Shown here: positions 36,501-44,988 of the stretch, one piece after another | Layout: each line of letters begins with the position of its first letter | How positions within the stretch are numbered: the stretch's first letter is position 1 | From: Methanothrix soehngenii GP6 | GTDB lineage: Archaea; Halobacteriota; Methanosarcinia; Methanotrichales; Methanotrichaceae | Assembly: GCF_000204415.1 (NCBI RefSeq) | Contig: NC_015416.1 | Span: 558,001 to 622,000 of the forward strand | Direction of reading: 5' to 3' | DNA length: 64,000 nt | The notes under the pieces: model-generated | Database searches by the model: none | Told to the model about the DNA's origin: nothing | The model's input: the letters and a program-made list of their open reading frames with translations, nothing else | Position numbers and translations under genes: made by a program

Positions 36501-37407
36501 ATTTCCAAATATCGTGCATCTTGTTGATAGAGCAGTAGAGCTGGTGGCAGAGCAGAAGGAGCCGCCGGAGCAGAACTTCCTGGCAAAGCATGTATCTGCA
36601 GACATTTCTGAGAAGACGGCCGCTGGAATCGATGGAGAACAGGCCAAGACACTGGCCTGCTACCGCATATTCGGCTGCCGCCCCGGAGCCTACGGCGCCG
36701 GAGTCTCAGATGCCATCGACTCCAAGAACTGGAAGGATGAGAAAGACCTGGCCGAGATCTACGTAAAGTGGGGCGGTTATGCTTACGGTCGCAAAAACTT
36801 CGGAGCGACCGTTCCCGACGAGTTCCGAAGGCGCCTCAGCCGTCTCGACCTGACGGTCAAGAACGAGGACACCCGGGAGTATGACATGCTGGACGGCGAT
36901 GATTTCTACTCCTATCACGGCGGGATGATCGCAGCCGTCAAGGCCCTGAAAGGCGAGCTTCCCCGTTCGTACTGCGGAGACAGCTCAGATCCTGACAGGG
37001 TGAAGACCAGGAGCACTGTCGAGGAGACCAAGCATATCTTCCGGGCCCGTATCCTCAACCCCAAATGGATCGAGAGCATGAAGCGTCATGGTTACAAGGG
37101 CGCTGGCGACATATCCAGGATGGTGGACATCGCCTTCGGCTGGGATGCCACTGCCGAGGTCCTGGAGGACTGGATGTACGAGGAGCTGGCGAACAAGTAC
37201 GCTCTGGATAAGGATATGCAGGAGTGGCTGAAAAAAGTGAACCCCCACGCACTGCAGAACATCGCCGAGAGGCTGCTCGAGGCAGTGGAGAGGGGGATGT
37301 GGCAGGCAACTGAGGAGATGAAGGAGGAGCTTCGGGACGTCTATCTGGATATCGAGGGGTGGATCGAGGACGATCAACCACAAACCGATGCAAGTTCGGG
37401 AAGCTAA
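33559..37407 (+). CDS. cobN: CobN/BchH-type metal chelatase large subunit 2
   Basis: 1282 residues, a paralog of the protein at 23005-26760. The C-terminal two thirds are nearly identical in motif (MHIGKHGSLEWLPGKSVGLS at about 570; WIESMKRHGYKGAGDISRMV near the end). The N-terminal 300 residues, which in CobN/BchH help bind the tetrapyrrole, differ much more. An acidic insert GSDTGEGQEVARSEE occurs near residue 280. Two subunits with divergent front ends and one AAA+ partner suggest different substrates or metals. The ATG at 33559 fits a near-leaderless transcript. Function as cobaltochelatase is inferred. Confidence 0.88.
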   Translation: MFRYANEITGWIITKKVKIAYVTTQEASDVFPLISALKELIRQHGEVAEVAVRSGEDLKDVDQWEEFEHFARSCHIAIFNLHGGKKSLSSFDELVQSLQDSSVSIYAQSASNEPEIELMKLSTVDDAIYRKVSQYLDYGGRKNFYSLILYLANYFIGSNYEFSEPARPIWEGIYHPDFDHVPTLKEYLQSKCVAGRPTVGLWFYQSLWQAGNTLFIDRLIEEIERQGANVIPVFLHAAKDVERGTKGAEWVVENLFMKDGRPIIDVLISTLMFSLSIKPWEGSDTGEGQEVARSEEWFIKRLNVPVLKAIVTYNTLADWNESLQGCSPMDISMGIAMPEFDGMLITVPVAARERTDIDPLTGARVIRFEPLPERTNKIVRLSLNWAKLRHIPNSQKKVAIIFHNYPPRDDRIGTAFGLDSPVSVLNIMKAMDDAGYTIERMPENGQALIEDVKSRLTLDRRWRSPEELAKRAIDSVTEGDYKDWFEQLPVAVQEKMTSAWGEAPGKLFVHKKNLIIPGVINGNIFIGLQPPRGFLEDPAAIYHSPDHPIPHHYYAYYRWIRDVFRADLVMHIGKHGSLEWLPGKSVGLSDSCFPDIAISDLPNIYPYIINNPGEGTQAKRRSYCCIIDHLVPVMHNADAYDEMAELEVMLADYYQAASEDPSKLPTQKKMIWDKVCEAKLDHDLEIEEEEAFSDFDKFLEKLHEYLHEMADTQIRDGLHILGEPPEGSRLDEFLVALTRLANGQVPSLRQSLAEAMGYDYDYLLDNRGKIVSGSKTCGQVIDDLNSLALRLVSGLHEQGFAVGTIPELVEEILGKRNPKIEKVLDYIATTLAPNIDATVDELSAILCASDGGFVSPGPSGAPTRGMADILPTGRNFYSVDPQAIPSQAAWKVGVAQADALLERYLEDEGCYPESLGMVIWGSPTMRTKGDDIAEVLCLMGVRPVWEERSGRVTGIELIPMEELQRPRIDVMLRISGFFRDAFPNIVHLVDRAVELVAEQKEPPEQNFLAKHVSADISEKTAAGIDGEQAKTLACYRIFGCRPGAYGAGVSDAIDSKNWKDEKDLAEIYVKWGGYAYGRKNFGATVPDEFRRRLSRLDLTVKNEDTREYDMLDGDDFYSYHGGMIAAVKALKGELPRSYCGDSSDPDRVKTRSTVEETKHIFRARILNPKWIESMKRHGYKGAGDISRMVDIAFGWDATAEVLEDWMYEELANKYALDKDMQEWLKKVNPHALQNIAERLLEAVERGMWQATEEMKEELRDVYLDIEGWIEDDQPQTDASSGS

Positions 37408-37424
37408 GGATTAAAACTGGTAAA

Positions 37425-38519
37425 ATGCCCGAGGAAAGCCCCGGCCTTCTGGCTTTATCCGTAACAAGTGACTGCAACCTCCGCTGCAGCTACTGCTATG
37501 CCCATGGTGGCGAGTCGAGAGCCTCGATGGGCTGGGTCACTGCCAGGCGGGCCATCGACGTGATGGCGGAATGCTTCGATGGCTTTAAGATCCAGTTCAC
37601 AGGCGGCGAGCCCCTTCTTAACCTTGGCCTGATCGAAAGGGCAGTGGACTACCTTGATGAGATGGGCCTGCAGGTTCCCTGCCAGGTTCAGACCAACGCC
37701 ACCCTCATCACTTCCGATGTTGCCGGAAGGCTGAATGATCTTAAAATCGGAATAGGCGTGAGCCTGGATGGCCCTCCATCAGTGAACGATCGTATCCGAC
37801 CCTTTTCCAGCGGACGTGGCGGCTCCGCCAAATCTGCACTGAATGGAATTATGGCCCTTAGAGAGGCAGGAATTCGGGTCGGCGCGACCTGTGTTCTCAC
37901 CAGGGCCAATGCTGGGGCGCTTGCGGGGCTCGTGGAGCTGTGCAGCTACCTTGGCAACATTGAGGGAATCGCAATCGACTTCCTAAGGCAAGCGGGCCGG
38001 GGCGATAACTCAATGCAGCCAGATGCAGTCGTCGCTTCCAGAGGCATTGAGGCAGCCATAGAGCGTGCAGAAGGCCTGGCCCAAATGGGCGGAAGCCTGG
38101 TGCGATTCAGGGAACTGGAGAGAATGCGCAATACTGTAGAAGAAGGAAGAGAGAGGCTTCATCATTGCTACTTTGATGCCTGTCGGTCTGTTGTTGTAAT
38201 GCCCGGCGGCGAGGCCTTTGCCTGTCCTTCCATGCTCCGTCCGGAGCTTCGGCTGGGTAATATTGAGGAGCCGGATTTCGCAAAGAGGCTGATAGGGCGA
38301 ATGGTTCGGGCACGAAGATCTGTGCAGGACCCTCAGGAATGCCGGACCTGCCGGGATCGCTGGCTTTGCGGCGGGCCTTGCCTGGCACATTGTGTTCCTG
38401 AATCGAACTTGAGGGTGGAATGCGCCGTCAAGAGGGCCTTCATGAGGCACCTCAGATCATCCTCGCTGATCCCTCCCTCCACCATCAGCCTGCTAAAGAC
38501 CCAGAGCAGTAGTGAGTAG
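37425..38519 (+). CDS. Radical SAM/SPASM protein linked to cobN2
   Basis: About 364 residues. The radical SAM motif C17-x3-C21-x2-C24 (SVTSDCNLRCSYCYAHGG) binds the SAM-coordinated cluster; FTGGEPLLN follows. C-terminal cysteines (CYFDACRS, FACPSM, CRTCRDRWLCGGPC, AHC) form a SPASM-type domain for extra Fe-S clusters, as in peptide- or sulfatase-modifying enzymes. It starts 17 bp after cobN2, at an ATG where homology begins. A longer start at 37359 lies inside cobN2. The last 25 residues (SSSLIPPSTISLL...) are antisense to a decayed gene and look acquired. Substrate unknown; the context suggests tetrapyrrole or chelatase modification. Confidence 0.82.
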   Translation: MPEESPGLLALSVTSDCNLRCSYCYAHGGESRASMGWVTARRAIDVMAECFDGFKIQFTGGEPLLNLGLIERAVDYLDEMGLQVPCQVQTNATLITSDVAGRLNDLKIGIGVSLDGPPSVNDRIRPFSSGRGGSAKSALNGIMALREAGIRVGATCVLTRANAGALAGLVELCSYLGNIEGIAIDFLRQAGRGDNSMQPDAVVASRGIEAAIERAEGLAQMGGSLVRFRELERMRNTVEEGRERLHHCYFDACRSVVVMPGGEAFACPSMLRPELRLGNIEEPDFAKRLIGRMVRARRSVQDPQECRTCRDRWLCGGPCLAHCVPESNLRVECAVKRAFMRHLRSSSLIPPSTISLLKTQSSSE

Positions 38520-38723
38520 CTGCAGTCATACTTCTCGTCAGTCTCATTTCGCTTCTCGGTCAGAAAGTTATGAATCCGCCACAGGCCTGCCGGCTCTCTG
38601 ATTCCAGAGGCCATCCTGGGCACTCTCTCCGCGATGACCGTGCACTCACGCTCGTAGGCGGCCCGGTAGGCCCGGGCGCACAATCTCCTTATCGAGGCAC
38701 CACTGGCGAAGGGCCCTCTTCAT
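38440..38723 (-). pseudogene. Decayed small gene antisense to the radical SAM 3' end
   Basis: A minus-strand start MKRALRQWCLDKEI at 38723 is followed by a one-base shift near 38680. The frame then continues CARAYRAAYERECTVIAERV, PRMASGIREPAGLWRIHNFL and TEKRNETDEKYD...ISEDDL, with the composition of a real conserved protein. Family not recognised. It starts 7 bp after the stop of the 38730-39065 gene, so the two formed an operon. The 3' end overlaps the radical SAM gene. Confidence 0.5.
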
Positions 38724-38729
38724 CTCTCC

Positions 38730-39065
38730 TTATTTTTCCAGCAATCTCTCAAGCGCGGTCTTTTCCAGCTTAAGCGAGGCCAACCTACACTCGACCTCAG
38801 CGATCTCCTTCTTGATCTTTCGGAGTTCGGTCCTGTTCTTGGCCTTGTTCAGGTACTCTTTCCCTAGCTCTTCGGCGATGTACTCCTCGAGCTGGCGTCT
38901 CAAGACCTTGATGTAAGGATTTCCATAGATGCTTCCCTCGCGGAACTCAAGCTTTCCTGCGTTGATTCCCTTGATTATGAACTCCCGGTCCACGCCATAC
39001 TCCTTCTTTGCCGTCACATCGCTGAGGCTCGCGCCCTTTCGGTTCCATTCACCGTATTCCGCCAT
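38730..39065 (-). CDS. Hypothetical protein with C-terminal coiled coil
   Basis: 111 residues, MAEYGEWNRKGASLSDVTAK onward. The first half looks like a small DNA-binding or structural fold (TAKKEYGVDREFIIKGINAG); KELGKEYLNKAKNRTELRKI onward is a charged coiled coil ending LERLLEK. I cannot assign a function. It is followed by the decayed gene at 38440-38723 on the same strand. Confidence 0.6.
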   Translation of the reverse strand: MAEYGEWNRKGASLSDVTAKKEYGVDREFIIKGINAGKLEFREGSIYGNPYIKVLRRQLEEYIAEELGKEYLNKAKNRTELRKIKKEIAEVECRLASLKLEKTALERLLEK

Positions 39066-39146
39066 TTTACCCTCTGCTCTTTATTGCGATCTGTGCCTCA
39101 GCCTCGTTCGCCTCGGCGATTCCGGCGATCAGGACATCGAAGGAGT

Positions 39147-39251
39147 TTATGCATGCACAGATATTTGGATCTGCCGCCAGTGGCCGTTCTTCAGCAGCCG
39201 CATCCCGTTCAGCGTAACCAGCAGCGATGCGCCCAAATCATTAATAATTCG
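39147..39251 (-). pseudogene. Heavy-metal P-type ATPase C-terminal remnant
   Basis: A short minus-strand frame reads INDLGASLLVTLNGMRLL and ends at TAA 39147-39149. D-x-G-A-S-L-x-V-x-x-N-x-x-R-L-L is the hallmark end of Cd/Zn/Cu-type P1B ATPases. The rest of the gene is absent. Confidence 0.65.
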
Positions 39252-39461
39252 GCGTAAACCCTGCTGTCAACGATTACTATCAACCTGATTATCATGTACA
39301 GAAGCAGTTGTGGTTTCGAGTCGGTTAGGTTTTCGAAATTTCCCGAAACGCTTAAATACAATCTAATTTGTATTAAATCCAATTTTGTTTACTATGGAAG
39401 AATGGCATGATAGATAACAAATTCTGGGTTTTGATCTGCTTGGGCATCGTTCTGGAGGCCT
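39252..39461 (+). promoter_or_regulatory. btuCD upstream region
   Basis: CGAAACGCTTAAATACAA at about 39343-39360 combines a BRE-like and a TATA-like box. It is followed by ATTAAATCCAA at 39372-39382. The pair ACAA/CCAA is 21 rather than 20 bp apart, so this is a weak relative of the island-type promoter. The leader is about 75 nt. Confidence 0.45.
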
Positions 39462-39481
39462 ATGTCTCTATCAAAGACTGA
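39407..39481 (+). CDS. Possible 24-residue membrane leader peptide overlapping btuC
   Basis: A short frame, MIDNKFWVLICLGIVLEAYV plus four residues, starts at ATG 39407 with GGAAG shortly upstream. It ends at TGA 39479-39481, 20 bp inside btuC in another frame. It has a hydrophobic helix. It could be a small membrane protein or a translational coupling leader; chance is not excluded. Confidence 0.35.
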   Translation: MIDNKFWVLICLGIVLEAYVSIKD

Positions 39482-40523
39482 GGTGATGGGCGAATACCAG
39501 AGCTATATGGGCAAGAGGGCGCTCTTCTTCCTGATACTGCTGCTGGGGACCGCATTGCTGGCGAGCATGGCCGTCACCCTCGGTTCTGCAAGTCTCAGCA
39601 TTAAGGAGGTCTATGTTGCCATCATGGCCAGGTTTCTTCCCGACTACTTTGAATCAACGTCATATGCAAACACCATCGTCTGGGGCCTCCGCCTCGATCG
39701 GATCCTCATGGGCATACTGTCAGGCATGGGATTGGCGATCGCAGGCGCAGCCATGCAGGGCATCTTGAAGAATCCACTGGCCAGCGAATTCACCCTGGGC
39801 GTATCTTCAGCAGCCGGCTTCGGTGCAGCCCTGGCCATAGTGCTCGGTGCCGGATTTGTGGGAGGAGAGTACCTGGTAATCGGCAATGCGTTCATCTTCA
39901 CATTGATCGCATCCTTCACCGTCTACGGCCTTGCCAAGTACAAAGGCATAACTCCAGAAACTCTGATCCTGGCAGGAATCGCCATCATGTACCTGTTCAG
40001 TGCCATGACATCGTTTCTGCAGTATGTTGGACATGCAGAACAGGTGCAGGAGGTCGTTTTTTGGATGATGGGCTCCCTGGGCAAATCCTCCTGGGAAAAG
40101 GCCGGAATAATTTCAGCAATTCTGGCAGTCTGTCTACCTTATCTGATCATCAAGTCATGGGACATCAATGCCATGGGGGCAGGTGACGAGACTGCCAAGA
40201 GCCTGGGAGTGAACGTCGAGAGGACACGCGTTATCAGCATGGTGCTGGTCTCGCTCATAACTGCCAGCATAATCTGCTTTACTGGAACCATCGGCTTTGT
40301 GGGATTGGTGGCTCCTCATATCACCAGGATGGTAATTGGAGGAGATCACCGGTTTCTTCTGCCGGGCTCGGCCCTGGTGGGCGCTCTGCTTCTCCTCGGT
40401 GCTGACACCCTTGCCAGGACGATCCTCGCGCCGGTAATACTTCCTGTGGGCATAATGACATCGTTTTTGGGTGTCCCGTTCTTCGTTTATCTCTTCATGA
40501 AAAGGAGGAAGGTGTTTTGGTAA
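39462..40523 (+). CDS. btuC: BtuC-type (FecCD family) ABC permease
   Basis: Membrane subunit of a corrinoid/iron-chelate importer; 353 residues, about ten TM helices. Typical blocks are LRLDRILMGILSGMGLAIAG, GAAMQGILKNPLASEFTLGV and TGTIGFVGLVAPHITRMVIG, with the cytoplasmic ATPase-contact loop. The ATG at 39462 is chosen for GGAGG five bases upstream; an ATG at 39486 is possible. It overlaps btuD by 7 bp. No binding-protein gene is adjacent on this strand, so the six dispersed BtuF-like proteins may share this permease. Confidence 0.92.
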   Translation: MSLSKTEVMGEYQSYMGKRALFFLILLLGTALLASMAVTLGSASLSIKEVYVAIMARFLPDYFESTSYANTIVWGLRLDRILMGILSGMGLAIAGAAMQGILKNPLASEFTLGVSSAAGFGAALAIVLGAGFVGGEYLVIGNAFIFTLIASFTVYGLAKYKGITPETLILAGIAIMYLFSAMTSFLQYVGHAEQVQEVVFWMMGSLGKSSWEKAGIISAILAVCLPYLIIKSWDINAMGAGDETAKSLGVNVERTRVISMVLVSLITASIICFTGTIGFVGLVAPHITRMVIGGDHRFLLPGSALVGALLLLGADTLARTILAPVILPVGIMTSFLGVPFFVYLFMKRRKVFW

Positions 40524-41299
40524 ATATCACTATAAAGAGCCTGACATTCGGCTACAATGGCTCCATGATCCTGGACAACCTCAATCTGGTGGTCGAGGAT
40601 TCGGAAGTGCTGGGGCTGGTCGGCCCAAACGGCTCGGGCAAGACCACTCTGATCAAATGCATGGATAAAATACTCAAGCCCAAAGGAAGCATATTAATCG
40701 ATGGCAGAGATATCGATACTGTAAGCAGAACTGAGCTTGCCAAACGCCTGGGGTATGTTCCTCAGTCCAGCTCGACTCCTCTGGCCACTACCGTTTTTGA
40801 TACAGTTCTCATGGGCAGGAGGCCGCATATAAGCTGGCGCGTATCAGACTCCGATCTCGATAAGGTAGCAGATATCCTGGGGCTTTTGCATTTGGAATAT
40901 TTGGCCATGAGGGACTTCTCCCAGCTATCCGGGGGTCAGAAGCAGAAGGTTCTGATTGCCAGGGCTCTGGCCCAGGAGCCGGAGGTGCTGCTACTGGATG
41001 AGCCCACCTCAAGTCTGGACATGAAACACCAGCTCGAGGTCATGGAGACGATATCGTCCCTGGTCAAAGAGAAGAAGATCTCTGCGGTCATGGCACTTCA
41101 TGATCTGAATCTGGCCTCCATGTTCGTGGACAAGCTGGCGATCCTGAAAGGCGGAAAGATCTACGCAGCAGGAGAACCTATTGATCTTTTAAATGCCAAG
41201 AATATCCGGGATGTGTACGGAGTCGAGGCCGTGGTGATGAATAACCTCGACAGGCCGTACATCGTTCCTTTGCGATCACTTAACGAAGGCGTAGCATAA
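40517..41299 (+). CDS. btuD: BtuD-type ABC ATPase
   Basis: ATP-hydrolysing subunit of the same importer. 260 residues from a TTG preceded by AAAGGAGG. Walker A is GPNGSGKTT (about 37-45), the Q-loop is VPQSSSTP, the signature is LSGGQKQKV and Walker B is VLLLDEPTSSLD, followed by the H-loop MALHDLNLA. Its start lies inside the last codons of btuC, and chlID starts 9 bp after its stop. Transport and chelation genes are thus in one operon. Confidence 0.94.
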   Translation: MVNITIKSLTFGYNGSMILDNLNLVVEDSEVLGLVGPNGSGKTTLIKCMDKILKPKGSILIDGRDIDTVSRTELAKRLGYVPQSSSTPLATTVFDTVLMGRRPHISWRVSDSDLDKVADILGLLHLEYLAMRDFSQLSGGQKQKVLIARALAQEPEVLLLDEPTSSLDMKHQLEVMETISSLVKEKKISAVMALHDLNLASMFVDKLAILKGGKIYAAGEPIDLLNAKNIRDVYGVEAVVMNNLDRPYIVPLRSLNEGVA

Positions 41300-41308
41300 G
41301 GTGAAGAA

Positions 41309-43369
41309 ATGCATCATATCAAAAGAAGGACCATTCCTTTTACATCCATTGTGGGCCAGGAGGACATGAAGTTTGCATTAATCCTGAATGCGATCAATCC
41401 GCGCATAGGCGGCGTGCTGATAAGAGGTGATAAAGGAACCGCTAAATCAACCGCTGTGCGAGCCCTAGCTGACCTCCTTGAGGATATTGTTGTGGTAGAG
41501 GACTGCCCTTTCAACTGCAATCCCAGAAATGTGGAGGAGATGTGCGACCTTTGCTTTGACAGGAGTCAGAGAGGCCAGATTAAAGAAGCTTCACGCAAGA
41601 CCCCGGTGATCGACCTTCCCCTGGGTGCAACAGAGGATCGGGTTGTGGGATCGTTGAATGTAGAAAGGGCAATCAAAGAGGGAATCCGGGCCCTGGAGCC
41701 GGGAATTCTGGCTGCTGCCAACAGGGGTATACTGTACATCGACGAGGTGAATCTCCTGGATGATCACGTGGCAGACGTGCTGCTGGACTCCGCTGCCATG
41801 GGGGTGAACATCGTGGAACGCGAGGGCGTGTCCGTTGCCCATCCGTCTAAGTTTATCCTTGTGGGCACCATGAATCCCGAGGAGGGAGAGCTGAGACCGC
41901 AGCTGCTGGACAGATTCGGGCTGCAGGTAAATGTTGTCGGCATCGAGGATGTAGATCAGAGAATGCTGATTGCCAAGACGGCGGAACGGTTTGATGCCGA
42001 CCCTGAGGGCTTCTCAAAAGAGCAGCAGGCTCTTCAGGATGGTCTTAAGGGGAAGATCTCTGCTGCCAGGGAGATCCTTGGCAGGGTGACTATGAGCGAT
42101 GATCTTCTGAGAATCATAGCCTCTACCTGCATCGACCTGGGGGTCAAGACCCACAGGGCAGAGATAGTGATCTCCAGAACGGCCAAGACCATAGCTGCTT
42201 TTGAAGGAAGGACGGAGGCGAACCAGGAGGATGTGAAGAAGGCCATGGAGCTGGCGCTGGCTCACAGGATGAGGAGCAGGCCCTTTGAGCCGCCGACCCT
42301 TAACAAAGATAAGCTGGAAAAGTCCATGGAAAAGCAGCAGCAAGACCAGCAGCAACAAAAGCAACAGCAACAAGAGCAACAGCCGCAAGAGCAGCAACCA
42401 AAGCAGCCTCCCCAGCAGAAAAAACAGGAGCAACAGCCCGAGAGTTCCGATCAACAGGAGGACTCTGATCAGGCTCAGGCTGCATCACCGCAAGAGCAGA
42501 TCTTCGAGATCGGAGCGCCAATAGATGTGCGGCAGATCAATATGCCTCGAAAGAGGGACAAGATTTTTCGCAGAAAAACCAGTGGCAGGAGGATAAACAC
42601 CCTTGCACTGCAAAACTCCGGAAGGTACCTGAGACAGAGGATGCCTAAAGAGGGAAAAGATATCGCCATCGATGCCACCATTCGTGCTGCAGCTCCATAT
42701 CAAAAGGCCAGATCAGGACCCAATGCCATTAAAGTGAAGAGCGAGGACATTCGAGAGAAGGAGCGGGCGCGAAAGACGTCGGCCATGCTGCTCTTTGTGG
42801 TAGATGGCAGTGGCTCAATGGGTGCCATGCAGAGGATGGAGAGCGCCAAGGGAGCAGTCCTCTCCTTGCTCATGGAATCCTACCAGAAAAGGGACAAGAT
42901 TGGGATGGTGGCCTTTAGGGGAACGGAGGCAGAGCTGATACTTCCTCCCTCTTCCAGCGTGGATCTGGCCTTAAGCAGGCTAAAGGAGCTACCCACGGGC
43001 GGCAAGACGCCGCTTTCTGCAGGTCTGTCCCGCGGATTGCAGCTGTTGCAGGGCGAGATGAGGAAAGATGCAGAGACAAAGCTCATGATGGTCCTCGTAT
43101 CCGATGGCAGGGCCAATGTGGGAATGGGCGGAAAGATCAAAGACGAGCTGATGGAAATCTCGGAAAGGACAAAGCAGCTCGGAGTCCACACCATTGTCAT
43201 AGATACCGAGGTGGTGGATTCGTCATTCATGGAGATGAGGCTCGGCTACTGCCGGGAGATCGCAGAGATGACCGGCGGAAAATATTATCCGATATCGGGC
43301 TTGAGCTCCGAGGCGCTCTACAGCATTGTGGATGAAGAGCAGAAGCTGCTCCTCGAGGCCAACACTTGA
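41309..43369 (+). CDS. Fused ChlI-ChlD chelatase motor subunit
   Basis: One protein carrying the AAA+ I subunit and vWA D subunit that drive CobN/BchH-type chelatases (usually two genes). 686 residues. AAA+ part about 1-330: Walker [10 protein letters not shown] at 40-48, Walker [14 protein letters not shown] at about 140-152, sensor region [17 protein letters not shown] linker very rich in Gln and Pro occupies about 345-395. The vWA domain starts near 480 with the MIDAS motif DGSGSMG (about 498-504) and [15 protein letters not shown] precedes the ATG. It is the obvious partner for both CobN-like proteins although neither is adjacent. Confidence 0.92.
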   Translation: MHHIKRRTIPFTSIVGQEDMKFALILNAINPRIGGVLIRGDKGTAKSTAVRALADLLEDIVVVEDCPFNCNPRNVEEMCDLCFDRSQRGQIKEASRKTPVIDLPLGATEDRVVGSLNVERAIKEGIRALEPGILAAANRGILYIDEVNLLDDHVADVLLDSAAMGVNIVEREGVSVAHPSKFILVGTMNPEEGELRPQLLDRFGLQVNVVGIEDVDQRMLIAKTAERFDADPEGFSKEQQALQDGLKGKISAAREILGRVTMSDDLLRIIASTCIDLGVKTHRAEIVISRTAKTIAAFEGRTEANQEDVKKAMELALAHRMRSRPFEPPTLNKDKLEKSMEKQQQDQQQQKQQQQEQQPQEQQPKQPPQQKKQEQQPESSDQQEDSDQAQAASPQEQIFEIGAPIDVRQINMPRKRDKIFRRKTSGRRINTLALQNSGRYLRQRMPKEGKDIAIDATIRAAAPYQKARSGPNAIKVKSEDIREKERARKTSAMLLFVVDGSGSMGAMQRMESAKGAVLSLLMESYQKRDKIGMVAFRGTEAELILPPSSSVDLALSRLKELPTGGKTPLSAGLSRGLQLLQGEMRKDAETKLMMVLVSDGRANVGMGGKIKDELMEISERTKQLGVHTIVIDTEVVDSSFMEMRLGYCREIAEMTGGKYYPISGLSSEALYSIVDEEQKLLLEANT

Positions 43370-43391
43370 TCTTTTGGGCGTTGTGATTGGG

Positions 43392-44243
43392 ATGATAGAA
43401 ATATCGAATCTAATTAAAGAGTACTCCGGAAAAAGGGTAGTTGATATCCAAAGCCTTCAGGTTGATCCCGGAGAGCTCTTCGGATTTCTGGGGCCGAATG
43501 GTGCCGGAAAGACTACTACAATCCGAATTCTCACCACGCTTACAAAGCCCACCTCCGGGAGAGCGCTCATCAACGGCTCTGATGTGGTCAGGGACCTATC
43601 CAAGGTAAAGCTGGAGTTCGGCATAGTTCAGCAGCACCTGAGCCTGAACAAAGACCTGACAATCGCTGAGAACTTGGAGCTTCATGCAAGGCTTCATCAT
43701 CTGCCCAAAGCACAGAGAACGAAAAGGATATCTGAACTGCTCGATTATGTGGAGCTGTCCGAGCACGCAGACTATCTCATAGATGATGTCTCAGGCGGCA
43801 TGAAGAGGAGAGCCATGATCGCCAGGGCTCTTATCCACAGGCCGAAGCTGCTAGTTCTGGATGAGCCGACGGTGGGATTGGATGCTCAAACCCGTCGAAA
43901 GGTCTGGGATCTCATTCGGAAAATGAACTCAGATGGTACAACGGTCTTCTTAACCACCCACTATATCGAGGAGGCTGAGGCCTTATGCGAAAGAGTGGGC
44001 ATCCTTCATAAAGGAAAGATGATTGCCATTGGGTCTCCTTTGGGTCTCCGCCAGAAGCTGGGAATGGTAGCAGTCGAGATGCAGACTAATGGAAACGGCA
44101 CGCAGTATAGATATTTTCCCGATAGGTCGCTCGCTGCCCAGTTCGTTCAGGGACTGCCAGGAACCAATAAGCTGGCCATGCGAGAGTCGAACCTGGAGGA
44201 TGTCTTTGTTGAACTGACCGGTCAGAAGGTCATGGAGAGTTAA
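43392..44243 (+). CDS. ABC transporter ATPase (DrrA/CcmA type)
   Basis: About 283 residues starting MIEISNLIKEYSGKRVVDIQ. Walker A GPNGAGKTT, Q-loop VQQHLS, signature VSGGMKRRA, Walker B LLVLDEPTVGLD and H-loop TTHYIEEAE are all present. The C-terminal extension ends NLEDVFVELTGQKV, the mark of exporters of the DrrA drug/polysaccharide class. An upstream frame to 43326 overlaps chlID and is not used. It pairs with the permease one base downstream. Co-location with chlID suggests export of a tetrapyrrole or metal complex, or merely shared transcription. Confidence 0.88.
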   Translation: MIEISNLIKEYSGKRVVDIQSLQVDPGELFGFLGPNGAGKTTTIRILTTLTKPTSGRALINGSDVVRDLSKVKLEFGIVQQHLSLNKDLTIAENLELHARLHHLPKAQRTKRISELLDYVELSEHADYLIDDVSGGMKRRAMIARALIHRPKLLVLDEPTVGLDAQTRRKVWDLIRKMNSDGTTVFLTTHYIEEAEALCERVGILHKGKMIAIGSPLGLRQKLGMVAVEMQTNGNGTQYRYFPDRSLAAQFVQGLPGTNKLAMRESNLEDVFVELTGQKVMES

Positions 44244-44244
44244 T

Positions 44245-44979
44245 ATGGATGCTTATAACATACTTTGGGCGGACCTTGTGACCCTGAAGCGCCACTGGTC
44301 CAGATACCTCATCACCACTTTGATGAGCCCACTGCTTTATCTGGTGGCATTTGGCTGGGGACTGGGGCGAAGCATAAATCTCAATGGAACAAGCTATCTC
44401 GAGTTCGTGATACCGGGAATCATCGCTCTCACCGCCATGACCACCAGCTTCAACGGCGCAAGCACGAGGCTCAACGTCGATCGTCTCTACTACAAGAGCT
44501 TTGATGAATGTCTCATGGCCCCAATCGGACTGCCCTCCATGCTCATGGGAAAGGCGATGATCGGGGTGGTGAGGGGCTTAATGAGTTCCTTCGTATTTAT
44601 CGCTGTAGCCTTTCTCATCGCACCTACCATTCATATCGGTTCGCCTTTTCTGGTTGGTCTTCTTCTGACCTGCCTTACATTTGCCTTTCTGGGAGTTCTG
44701 GCGGCTCTGCTGGCGAGGTCTCATGAGGACATGGCTACCTTCGCAAGCTTGATCTTGATGCCCATGACCTTTCTGGGCGGAACCTTCTTCTCTCTATCCC
44801 AGGTCCCATCCGGGCTGAAGTATGCTCTCTATGCTCTGCCGCTAACCCATTCCAGCCTGTTTCTGCGAGCCGCAGCCCTAGACCAGCCCCTGCCCTGGAC
44901 CTCTTTGTTAATACTTCTGGTCTTCTTTGCAGCGTTTCTGGCGGGAGGGATGGTGGTCTTGAGGAGGATCAGCATTTAA
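44245..44979 (+). CDS. ABC-2 type exporter permease
   Basis: 244 residues with about six TM segments, starting MDAYNILWADLVTLKRHWSR. Blocks VAFGWGLGRS, FVIPGIIALTAMTTSFNGAS and MTFLGGTFFSLSQVPSGLKY are typical of the ABC2_membrane family. It follows the ATPase gene by one base. The substrate is unknown. Confidence 0.87.
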   Translation: MDAYNILWADLVTLKRHWSRYLITTLMSPLLYLVAFGWGLGRSINLNGTSYLEFVIPGIIALTAMTTSFNGASTRLNVDRLYYKSFDECLMAPIGLPSMLMGKAMIGVVRGLMSSFVFIAVAFLIAPTIHIGSPFLVGLLLTCLTFAFLGVLAALLARSHEDMATFASLILMPMTFLGGTFFSLSQVPSGLKYALYALPLTHSSLFLRAAALDQPLPWTSLLILLVFFAAFLAGGMVVLRRISI

Positions 44980-44988
44980 AATCCATGC

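Noticed and set aside
42014-42454. Leucine-rich minus-strand ORF (possible membrane protein)
   Set aside because: It is the antisense of the Gln codons in the ChlID linker; poly-Leu arises from CAG/CAA repeats read backwards.
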